This document shows, piece after piece, positions 1-9,308 of a stretch of 28,873 bases of DNA. A program made the position numbers and the translations under genes. The notes under the pieces were generated by a model. It did not search any database. It saw nothing but the letters and a program-made list of their open reading frames with translations, and had not been told where the DNA came from. How positions within the stretch are numbered: position 1 is the first letter of the stretch; the number at the start of each line of letters is the position of its first letter. The stretch is from Actinomortierella ambigua (Eukaryota; Mortierellomycota; Mortierellomycetes; Mortierellales; Mortierellaceae): contig JAAAJB010000457.1 of the NCBI GenBank assembly GCA_016098155.1, forward strand, positions 1 to 28,873. The letters run 5' to 3'.

Positions 1-50
<50 letters not shown>
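1..50. repeat. (CT)n dinucleotide tract at window edge
   Basis: Fifty bases of pure CT, which read as GA on the strand of the synthetase gene. The tract begins about 10 nt inside the last visible intron of that gene and is cut by the window edge, so its full length is unknown. Confidence 0.95.
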
Positions 51-52
<2 letters not shown>

Positions 53-60
53 TCCTTTAC

Positions 61-2270
61 CTCTGCAACGGCATCGAAAACAGCACCGCTGGCACGGCTG
101 ACTTGAGATTGCTTCATGTACGAGTTGTAGACTTGACGGAGTTGCTGGAGCTTCTGAAGCAAAGGCTGGCTCCGGGGGTCAAACTTTTCTGGTTGCGTGG
201 GTAACCGCTGTGTGGGATTCAGGGCTTGCGAGGTAGAGCGACTTAACAAGTTGCCAAGCTGACCAGCCAGCAACTTTTTGTAGCGGCCTTGAATCAGCTC
301 GGACGAATAGTCTATTGAAACAAATAGTAATAGTGAGAGGTATGGTGAGCTACCAAAAAAGTTCTGTCCGCCCAACATAGACAGACAATAAAGAGTTAAT
401 CCCATCCCCCTCCTCTCCTTATAGTGGTATTGAAATCTTACTGGCGTCATCGGCAAGACCACCGTCGTTCATCAAGTAGAAACGGATGGTGTCCGTGCCA
501 TACTCTCTCATGGCATCGAAAGGATCCACTACGTTGCCGATACTCTTGGACATCTTCATGTTGTTCATGATCCAGTGAGCATGAGCCACCACTTGGCGAG
601 GTGGTGCAAGACCCGCACCCATCAGGAACGCTGGCCAGTAGACAGCATGGAAGCTATTGAAGGGTGGGATAAAATCAAAAAAAAAAAAAAGATGTTCAGT
701 GGACAGTAGTATGACAATAAAAGGAAATCTGAGACAAACAAACAAGCAACGCTAACACACATACCGCAAAATATCTTTGCCAACAATCTGAACAGCAGCT
801 GGCCATCCAGCTTCAAGGATGGACTTTTCGGAAGTGTCCTTCCATGGGTACCCTGTGACGGTCAAATAATTGGTGAGGGCGTCGAGCCAGACGTACATGA
901 CGTGAGAGTCGTCGCCAGGGACGGTGACTCCCCATGTCAGTCGCGACTTTGGTCGTGAGATGGACAAGTCCGACAGACCAGCACGGATCCACTCTTGAAC
1001 CTCCATTTTCCGACTGGGAGGTTGAATAGCTGTTTATGGTAACGAACCAGGTTAAAAAAGAAAAATTATATGCGGTGAGTCATGCGGACATTTCCTTTGA
1101 ACGAAGCGGAGAGAATAGAAGTGGTCGCCCAACAAGAGGGAAAAGGAAATGGCATCATTACCATTGGGGTTTTGCTCGATCCACTCGTTCAACTTTTCCG
1201 CAAACTGGCTCAGGCGGAACATGTAGTTTTCTTCCGTCGCCCACTCCACTTGCTTTCCGGTTTCGATGGAAACCTGTTTCATGGTGAACAAAAAAAACCG
1301 GGGGGGGGCGGGTCGGAAGGCGAGAGGACGAAAGGTGGGAGAGAACCTGGTTAGTCTTCCGACTCAATGGCTTCAGGAAAAGCGACTGTGTCCTCGTCCT
1401 CAACAAAAAAAACGTACATGATACTTGGCTCCCGTTTTTTCGTTCATAAGCTCCTCGACTTGCGTGGATGCATAGAACGCCTCGTCCGAGACGGAGTACC
1501 ATCCTTCATGCTTGCCCTTGTAGATGTATCCATTCTTCAAGAGGGCATTCCAGAGCATTTTGGCCGCTTCGATGTGACGGGGTTCTGTGGTGCGGATGTA
1601 GGTCGTGTAGCTGATGTTGGCTGCGTCAAAGAGCTCCTTGAACCTCTGGGAAACATTGTTGCACAGCTCAATCTCGCTCACCCCGGCGGCAGATGCAGCT
1701 TGTTGGATCTAAGTTATTGTGAGAAGACGGTTAGAGAGGACGAAAGCAACCTTCCATTGTATTAGTGATATCTGCTGGGGGCACAACGCCCGACAGCATA
1801 TCAGGAGGGGACATGAATCTTGTTCTTTCATTTTTTTTACCTTGAGGCCGTGCTCATCCGTTCCAGTGCTAAGCATCACTTTGCGTCCCTTCATTTCATG
1901 GAATCGCTTTAGAGTATCCGCAAGGACGGCCGAATGCAGATGGCCAATGTGGGGGACTGTCATGGGTCCGAAAAGGAAAAAAATAGGAGAGTTAGTTCCA
2001 ACAGTCAGTTTTGAGTAGGACATGACCTTCGCCTCCAATTGTATTAGACTCTGACTTGCCTGCATTGACATAAAAGATGGGTGTCGTGATATAGATGGGC
2101 CCTTGACGCTGAGGCGCCGTTGGATCAGTGGTGGGTGGTACCTGAGTGGAGTATGCGGAGGGCGATCCAAAGGCACGAATAGGCCGAGAGTGTCTGAACG
2201 ACGAGCGCCAGGCTTGGGTCAGTCGCAGCGATGAGCTCAACTGCCGACACTCTAGTCCTCTCATGAGCAT
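61..2270 (-). CDS. MSM1: Mitochondrial methionyl-tRNA synthetase, partial (3' end beyond window)
   Basis: Class I aminoacyl-tRNA synthetase that charges mitochondrial tRNA-Met with methionine. Exons on the minus strand are 2270-2060, 1956-1841, 1708-1418, 1273-1162, 1029-765, 653-442 and 311-61, giving 486 codons with every phase closing. The HIGH signature (PHIGH) lies at residues 72-76 and KMSKS at 365-369, followed by the start of the anticodon-binding helical domain ([15 protein letters not shown]). Residues 1-45 are rich in Ser and Arg with almost no acidic residues, typical of a mitochondrial presequence. A second Met at codon 3 could also be the start. The last visible exon ends at a GTAAAG donor, and the intron behind it runs into the (GA)n repeat at the window edge, so the C-terminus is missing. 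Intron 1 appears to use a GC donor. The short single-Met-domain form with a presequence favours the mitochondrial over the cytosolic enzyme. Confidence 0.93.
1957..2059 (-). other. GC-AG intron 1 of the methionyl-tRNA synthetase gene
   Basis: On the minus strand exon 1 ends ...AATGCAG and the intron begins GCAAGT, which matches the known GC-donor consensus AG|GCAAGT. It ends at ATGACAG, after which the reading is VPHIGHLHS. This junction gives the uninterrupted family sequence FYVNAVPHIGH. The nearest GT, four bases downstream of the proposed junction, puts the next exon out of frame. The intron is 103 nt long. Confidence 0.75.
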
Positions 2271-3020
2271 GTCAATGGCGATGGAGTTGAATGGTGCAAC
2301 GTGAGTGCAGTAGTTCGTGCTGGAAAAGGAAGAAAAGAAAAGAAAAGGTCGCGACGTTCCTGAGGTAGGGAGGGGGGGAGCAGATCGAGGCTTCTATTAT
2401 TTAAGCCGTCACAAAGGGGACTCGGAGTGGCTTTGTCTTCATTGTGGTAGGCGCGCTACCCTGCACCTTTTAGAGGCATGCAATAGTTTGCCGACCTTAG
2501 TCCAGAGGTTCTCATCTGAGCAGTGCGGATATGTCGACTAGGGTGATAGTCTTCATAGCACGCGTAGGCAAATGGAGGAAGCGGCCACTTGTTTGTTTGT
2601 CTTTTCCCCATTTCAAACACTCGTGTTTCCTCCAGTCAACCAGCCCTTCTTCGTACACACCCACACCCCATGCCACTCCATGAGCTCTATGGCTATCAGT
2701 CAGTCAGTCTGTGCGTCTGTCAGTGCTGTCTGTTCGTCTGTCAGTCTGTCTATCTGTCTGTCTGCCTGTCTGTCTGTGTGTCTGTCAGTCTGTCTGTTGT
2801 TTGTATGTCTTCCTACTCTGTCTACTCGAACAGCCAATAAAACGACCCGGAAGCTCCGACGATCGCAAATGTTAACATTCGCACACACATCTCGGGGAAA
2901 CGTCGGAGAGAGAGTGAGAGAGAATAGAGAGTGGACAAACAACACACAAAAAACGATTGTGATTTGCATTCTTCCCCCCCTCCCCCTCCGTCCTCCCTCC
3001 TCCTCATCCTTGCATTAAAG
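2271..3020. promoter_or_regulatory. Shared divergent promoter region, synthetase gene / Rieske gene
   Basis: About 750 bp lie between the start codons of two divergent nuclear genes for mitochondrial proteins. A CCAAT box is present on the plus strand at 2834-2838, 183 nt before the Rieske start codon. CCAAT is the site of the HAP (NF-Y) complex, which controls respiratory genes in fungi. The last 50 nt before the Rieske ATG are C/T-rich, a common leader feature of strongly expressed fungal genes. A CTGT repeat sits between. Promoter function is inferred from position. Confidence 0.5.
2695..2803. repeat. Imperfect CTGT/CAGT tetranucleotide repeat
   Basis: Roughly 110 bp made almost entirely of CAGT, CTGT and TCTG units with occasional interruptions. 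It lies inside the divergent promoter region. Open frames read across it (Cys/Leu/Ser/Val on one strand, Arg/Gln/Thr/Asp on the other) are products of the repeat and not genes. Confidence 0.9.
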
Positions 3021-4733
3021 ATGGCTCTTGCTTCGAAGCTTGCCCAGGCCTCGCTCAACAGGTCCTTTGTCACCCTCCCCGCCACTGCCACGGCTGTCCG
3101 CTCTGTCTTTGGTAGGTCAGCCTTCTACTCGTCCCACGATGACGGCCACGGCCACCACCACGAGTCCCCTGCCACCCCCTCCCTCTCCGGCCTGAAGACC
3201 ATCTCCCGCAACAACAACCGCTCCTTCGTCACCGGTATGTTGCTCCCTTCCTCTTTATCCTTGCCTCTCGCTCTCTGCCCCTCATCTCCCTCTTTCAACC
3301 CCCATACACAAACATCACCCCTCATAGCACGAGGAAAAGTGGCATCACCGCATGAAAAAATGCCGGATCAGAGCCGACGAAAAAACACGACTTTCGGAAT
3401 GACTGGAAATGGATCGCTCCTCCCCTCCCTTCACTACCCGCGTCCTGTTCCTCCCCCTACTCAGGGCGTTCAGAATTCAATCTCGCCTTCTAGATCAACC
3501 TCGCCATTCACGTGTGGCATTCAAACAAACTGTGCACACAACAGCGACTACCGTCGAATGCGGAATCTCGGACATTAGGGCACGGGAATAGGATCCGACC
3601 GAATGCAAACGTATTTGTCGGCATCGTATTCCGAGCACATCTTTCATAGCATGGTGCGGCTTCTGGTGCAATGATTCACGCGCCGGACGTGCAGCCTTTG
3701 GTTTCTGGAGGTTCGGAATGTGCTTCCGACACTGCAATCCACCATACATTGGAACAAACACCTTCAAACCGATGCATCTTTCTTGATGTTTTCTTTGCAA
3801 GACAGGCGTGATTATTTTTATTTTGGTGCTTGAAGCCAGAGCCTATTTTTTTGGTGCCTTTTATCACGGTGATAACGGATAACCAACAACCCCACCTTGC
3901 CTAGCCCATGCCACCCATAACAGAACACGATCCGCTACAAACACGACGGTTGACAATTGACCCGCAAAATCTTTTTTCTATCTGTCTCTAGCCCCCGCCG
4001 GACTTGCCCATCAGAAGCGCTTCAACCACTCTTCTTCCCGTGACACCACCGTCATCCCCGACTTTGGCAAGTACAAGAGCAACTCGGGCGACTCGACCAA
4101 CCGTGCCTTCTCCTACTTCATGGTCGGCACCACTGGTGCCATCTCGTTCCTTGGTGCCAAGACCACCGTCGCCGACTTCTTGTCCAACATGGCTGCTTCG
4201 GCTGATGTCTTGGCTTTGGCCAAGGTCGAGGTTGACCTGACCTCCATTCCCGAGGGTCGCAACGTCACCATCAAGTGGCGTGGAAAGCCCGTCTTCATCC
4301 GCCACCGTACCGCGGATGAGATTGATGAGGCCAACACTGTCAACATTGCCGAGCTCCGTGACCCCCAGCAGGATGCCGAGCGTGTTCAGAAGCCCGAGTG
4401 GCTCGTCATGTTGGGTATGTTTTGAGGGCGCCATTTTTTTTTACAGGAACACATACCCGTCAACTGCAGCTCATTGTACAAAGTCTCTGGATTCATCTGC
4501 TAACCAACCTCTGGATTCGCTTCTTTGGTTTTGTTCATGTCTTATCAGGTGTCTGCACTCACTTGGGTTGTGTCCCCATCGGTGAGGCTGGTGACTATGG
4601 CGGATGGTACTGCCCCTGCCACGGTTCCCACTACGATATCTCTGGTCGTATCCGCAAGGGTCCCGCACCTCTCAACCTGGAGATCCCCGCATACGCCTTC
4701 AACGAGGAGGGCGACAAGGTCGTCATCGGTTAA
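3021..4733 (+). CDS. RIP1: Rieske iron-sulfur subunit of cytochrome bc1 complex (complex III)
   Basis: Ubiquinol-cytochrome c reductase iron-sulfur protein, which carries electrons from ubiquinol to cytochrome c1 in the mitochondrial inner membrane. Exons 3021-3234, 3992-4414 and 4549-4733 encode 273 residues. The 2Fe-2S site is complete: CTHLGC at residues 215-220 and CPCHGSH at 234-240, giving ligands C215, H217, C234 and H237 and the disulfide pair C220/C236. The N-terminus is a basic, Ser/Ala-rich mitochondrial presequence. A hydrophobic segment ([14 protein letters not shown]) forms the membrane anchor, followed by the hinge [13 protein letters not shown]. Intron 1 is 757 nt, much longer than the roughly 110-140 nt norm here. 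An AATAAA lies 4 nt after the stop codon and another at 4944-4949. Identification is secure. Confidence 0.97.
3235..3991 (+). other. Unusually long intron 1 of the Rieske gene
   Basis: It has a GTATGT donor after 3234 and a CTCTAG acceptor at 3991, and removing it restores the frame through TGAPAGL. At 757 nt it is five to seven times the usual intron in this window. It has no coding potential on either strand that I recognise. A short perfect hairpin (TCGGAA, 5-nt loop, TTCCGA) lies near 3713-3729. I could not support a snoRNA or other RNA gene in it. Confidence 0.85.
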
Positions 4734-5093
4734 GATGAATAAACCACAACCAATTCTGTAGTTTTTCCTTTCCCTTTTTTTTGTTTTTTATCATCTCATC
4801 CATCCCCTTCTCAAGAACCACTCCATTTTTCAATGAACATCCCCACCAAACACTCCAAGGCTCCTCATAATGCAAACACTCCCCTAAAAAAAAAGAGGAA
4901 GGGAAGCGGGCATTTGACATACCGCTGTCCAAGATTTCTTTTAAATAAAATAGATGGTCAATGTGTTTTCAGCGGAACTTTTTGTTTCCCAGCGCCACTG
5001 AAATTTTGTTCGTGTTTGCCACCGATTTTTTTTTTCTCCTTCCACATTCCTCTTCCTCTTTGCCAAGTTGCATGCAACAGCAACAATAAAATC
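4734..5093 (+). other. Intergenic region: Rieske 3' end and FIGL1 upstream
   Basis: A gap of 360 nt between two genes on the same strand. It is pyrimidine-rich just before the FIGL1 start. An A/T-rich TTTAAATAAAA at 4940-4950, about 145 nt before the FIGL1 ATG, may serve as a TATA-like element or as the Rieske poly(A) signal. No gene is seen. Confidence 0.5.
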
Positions 5094-7925
5094 ATGGACA
5101 GTCGGTCCAAGTTTCTGGAGCTGTATGCCATCAAGGCCTCGCATCCACAGACGACCCCATTGGCGGCGGCATCTCAACTCAGGGCAGTGTCCATTCTTCT
5201 GTCAACGGATGCACACAATCCACACCTGACACCAGCGGATCGCCGGAATGCTCGTGCCTTGAGCCGAGTCTATGAGGCCCGGTATGACGACGAGTGCCTG
5301 TGGTCGTCACGGCTTACCCGACCTTCATCCTTGAATATTATGTCCACGACAGACGCCAATACAGCAGCAACAGCAGCCACAACGTTAGGCGATGGAGGAA
5401 GAAGTGGGGCGTCCGAATCAGGCACCAAATCTACGTCGGCGAAAAACGCCACCACCAGTGATCAGCCACCAGCACAGACACGGCGAGGCATCAGCTTTTC
5501 ATCGATTCCGCTGGGGACTGAAGCATCACCGCCTGGGGTGATGGATCACGTCCGGCAGCGGGTCGATAAGGCGCTGGAGCGGAAAAAGGCCAGAAAAGGA
5601 TTTGAGCCAGCAGTGCCACGGATGACCTGGAAGGAACATCGTCTGGATGTCGGCGAGTTGTTGGACCTGGTAAGAGAATCAGCCTGTCGAGGAAGAAGAA
5701 ACAAGTCGAAAGCCTGTCAACATCATGCTCACCAGGTTCCTTCTTTTTTTTCTTTTCTTTTTCTTGTATTCGTTGTAGAAATGTGACCTGGACATGGACC
5801 TTCTCCCAGAGCCAGAGGCGATTGAGGCACTCGTCGAGAGGTCTGCAAGACTCCAGATTGCTGTCCAGGAGGCTGCGTCCAAGCTTGAGCCTATGGCTAC
5901 TTCTACAGCCGCAACAACGCCGACAGCTGGATTGACAGACACGGTGTCATCGCCGATGGACATTACGGAGGACGCCACTGGACCCGACTCGGTTGCTGAG
6001 GATATGCAACAGATGACGAATCGAAACGGATCGAACACTGCTAGGAGAGCAACAGGGAGTGATAAAGCTATAACAACCTCTAGTAGCAAACCAGGAGGTC
6101 GATCCACCCACGAGTCGACCGAAAACGCTCGTCACCACAGCTCTAATCGCAGCTCCAAGTATGGATTGTTGGCAGAGGATGACGATGATTGGCCTCCTCG
6201 ACCTCATGATACACGACCGCCAAGCACTAGCGCGTTTTCGAATGGTTTGGATGGTGTTAAGAACAAGAAACGGGTAAGTAACTGGCAGATGTTACACACT
6301 ATGTCACACAAGAGAATAAATTCTCTTGAATGTACTCACACCCTACTGAAACTCTTGTCAAATTCTTCCAACTCCTGGTTACAGCAAAGGGCGGATGATA
6401 GCGATGATCATAGACATGCGGACGAAAAACCATGCAGCTCATTCATTACGGCCAAGGAACGACTGGCAATTGAGGAGAAGGACGGCAACAAGAAGAAGTT
6501 TGACGACTATACCCACGGTGGAACGAGATCCAGCGGCCTCTATAGCGGTCATCATTTGAGCAGCAGCAGCAACAATGGCAATGGCCACAGCAATAATAAC
6601 AACAACACATTTGGCGCAGTCTCTGGCATTCTCAAACCCAAGGTGCACGGCACCAAGCGGGGCAAATTCAGGCCACCTTTGAATCGGTCGAACAGCGGCG
6701 ACCAAGAGAACGGTTCTCTAGGGAGAAGGAACGGTACAACCGGTGGTGGGAATGGTAGTGGCGATGAAGTTGTGGATGAGCGCCTCAAGAATATTGAGCC
6801 CAAGATGATCGAAGCCATCAAGAACGAGGTATTCATTTTTTTTTGTTCCTTGTATGGGAGTGTTGTTTCTTGTCAAACTGCCAAATGACTTCGCTTGAGC
6901 TAATCCTCCCGTTTGCACATTCATATTCCCAAACATAGATCATGGAGAGTTCATCGAACATCACGTGGGATGATATTGCGGGCTTGGAGCATGCCAAAAA
7001 CACAATCATGGAGGCGGTGATCTGGCCAATGCTTCGACCACAACTATTTGGTGGACTTCGAACACCACCAAAGGGTCTATTGCTCTTTGGACCACCTGGC
7101 ACTGGAAAGACGATGATTGGCAAGTGCATCGCAAGTCAGTCGAATGCCACGTTCTTCAACATTAGTTCGTCGTCGCTGACGTCGAAATGGGTGGGTGATG
7201 GTGAGAAGATGGTTCGTGCTCTGTTTGCCGTCGCACGGTGCCATCAACCGGCCGTTATCTTTATTGACGAAGTAAGCTTCTTGTGTTCTGTGTTTCCTTC
7301 CTTCCTTACCTTTCCAAGATTTCGGTACCACTTTGAACGCCCTATCCTTCTCTATACTAACAAAGGTTTTTTGTCCTTATTTATATTTTTTTTTCAGATC
7401 GACTCGCTACTCACCCAGCGGACGGATGGCGAGTTTGAGGCGTCACGACGGATCAAGACCGAGTTTCTCGTCCAGTTTGACGGCGTGGGCACGCCGGGGG
7501 AAAAGGATCGGATTCTATGTATTGGGGCGACGAATCGACCTCAAGAGCTGGACGAGGCAGCGCGGCGACGGTTCGTCAAGCGGCTGTACATCCCATTACC
7601 AGATGCACAGGGGAGACACAGTATGCTTCAAAGACTATTACGGGACCAGTCGAATGATCTTACAGAGGAGCATATTCAAGAGATCCAGACGTTGACGAAC
7701 GGTTATTCCGGGTCGGATATCAATGCTCTCTGCCGGGAGGCAGCGTTTGGGCCGATTCGATCGATTCGAGGCGACATTTTGAAGGTGGATGTCAATGCGC
7801 TGCGACCGATGCAGCTTCAGGATTTCAAGGATGCCTTGTCCCAGGTCCGCGCAAGTGTCAGTGACCGCGACTTGGATATGTACATGAAGTGGGAGGCCGA
7901 TTATGGCTCCGTGGCCAAGTCGTGA
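5094..7925 (+). CDS. FIGL1: Fidgetin-like 1 AAA ATPase (FIGL1/FIGNL1 family)
   Basis: AAA ATPase of the meiotic clade (katanin, spastin, fidgetin). FIGL1 proteins remodel RAD51/DMC1 filaments and limit crossovers. Exons 5094-5669, 5779-6273, 6385-6828, 6939-7271 and 7398-7925 encode 791 residues, with all junctions in phase 0. Walker A GPPGTGKT is at residues 556-563, Walker B VIFIDE at 611-616, sensor region GATNRP at 659-664, and arginine fingers in AARRR at 670-674. The C-terminal helix characteristic of this clade follows. The AAA core matches FIGL1 more closely than spastin ([40 protein letters not shown]). A GKFRPP motif at residues 450-455 sits where FIGL1 proteins carry a GKFVPP-like motif in the RAD51-binding region. 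The N-terminal helical block (residues 1-65) is followed by long low-complexity Ser/Asn/Gly stretches. The start is the first ATG of the open frame after an A-rich leader. Confidence 0.93.
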
Positions 7926-8201
7926 AACCCTTTCTCCCCTTCCCCCTCATCCCGACACCCCATGCCCCTATCTTCCTCGTTGCCAGACCAGATCATCCAT
8001 TTACTCATAGTACGTCCTTCTGGCACTCTCCTTAATCAAAAATTCCCTCTTTTGGCAATATCTTCAATTGAGTATCAAAATAACTACGTGTTGCATGCAT
8101 GGCCTTTCGCACTGAAAGGATGGTGCACACTGATATAAAAGGGAAACAGACTATTTCATCGATATGGCGTAAGAGTGCATATTTCTTTTCTCCTCGAGCT
8201 C
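7926..8201. other. Intergenic region between convergent FIGL1 and VOC genes
   Basis: A gap of 276 nt holding the 3' ends of two convergent genes. It is pyrimidine-rich after the FIGL1 stop. No gene, hairpin terminator or repeat of note is seen. Confidence 0.5.
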
Positions 8202-8784
8202 TCAGTGGCCACCTGGCATGTAGACAATCTCGAGCTTCATACCATCGGGATCGGCGAAGAAGACACTATTAATGACATTGTGAAGTGGAGGGAGAGATGG
8301 ATGCGTCAGATATTTTATCACACACGATCATGTTGACAAACGAATAAAATAACCCCTCAATGATAATCAAGAGGGTCACGCGCCACACACATCACACATA
8401 CGCATAATAGCCATCGGTATATTGAGGGTAGAGCGCCGGCTGGTCGAGGATCTTTGCCTTGGCACCGAGCTCGGATTGGTTCTCGGCGTAGAACTGAACG
8501 AGTTTTGCGTGGATCTGATCGACCTGCTCCGGCGAGTCGACGTTCAGCGCCAGATGGTGATATCCGGGGTTGTAGCGGTCATGCTCGACATTGGACCGAG
8601 CAGGAGAGATGATGATCTCGGCACCCCCTGTGGGATGGAGAAACGCCGTAAAGTATGGCGTGTCCTGGCCTTGTTTGAAACCGAGCAGGTCGACGAGCAA
8701 GAAGTGGTAAAACTTGAACGACCGCGCCTTTTCCGTGACGGAGAGGCCCAGGTGGTTGATGGTGCCGATGCGGGACGATGACAT
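8202..8784 (-). CDS. Glyoxalase/bleomycin-resistance/dioxygenase (VOC) fold protein
   Basis: Small metal-dependent fold protein of the vicinal oxygen chelate superfamily; the substrate is unknown. Exons 8784-8402 and 8265-8202 encode 148 residues, split by a 136-nt intron. It has two beta-alpha-beta-beta-beta modules. The four expected metal-ligand positions are occupied: H11 (INHLGLSV), E56 (GAEIIIS), H76 or H77 (PGYHHLAL) and E140 (MKLEIVY). The length is typical of single-domain family members such as lactoylglutathione lyase-like proteins, but it lacks features needed to call it glyoxalase I. No targeting signal is visible, so it is probably cytosolic. It is divergent from the CDK8 gene, with a TATAAA on its own strand about 114 nt upstream. 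Confidence 0.88.
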
Positions 8785-9308
8785 TGGTGGTAAGATGATG
8801 AAGGTGTGGGGGAAGAGGGTGTTGTTGCGTGCGGTTTGGGTTGTTGTTTTGAGAAAGGAGAGTGTGAGAGTGCAAGAGAGTGCGAGAGTGGGAGAAATTT
8901 ATACAAACTTGCGTCAATGGAGTCATTCGATAGCGTCGTATCTATTTGACTTTCGGCGCACCATTGCGGGAAATTAAGAAAATAGGTCATGTGACCAATA
9001 GGAGCCTCAGAGCTGCCACTTTCACGTTCATAATGCATCATCAACTACGCATGCGCCTGACAACAAGAAGCATTGACATCCCACCAGAGTTTACAGTATT
9101 CAACAGGACTGCGACATCGACTGCTAGCACCATAGCCCAAAAAAAAACAACCCAACAGACACCTCTAGAGACAACGGGAGGCAACCGTTCATACCCATTA
9201 CTTCTGTGTCAACGTTTTGTCTATCAACCCTAGGCAACAGGAAAGGCTAGAGGCCGGCATTAGGATCTATTATCAAGCTTTGAACAGCAGACAAACCACA
9301 ATATCGTC
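8785..9308. promoter_or_regulatory. Divergent promoter region, VOC gene / CDK8 gene
   Basis: About 520 bp between divergent start codons. A minus-strand TATAAA at 8898-8903 suits the VOC gene. A CCAAT box at 8995-8999 follows immediately after a near-palindromic GGTCATGTGACC (8985-8996), which resembles a basic helix-loop-helix site. These are sequence matches only and binding is not shown. Confidence 0.45.

Noticed and set aside
2572..3018. Open frames across the CTGT repeat upstream of the Rieske gene
   Set aside because: Their composition follows directly from the repeat, they overlap on both strands, and they occupy the promoter region.
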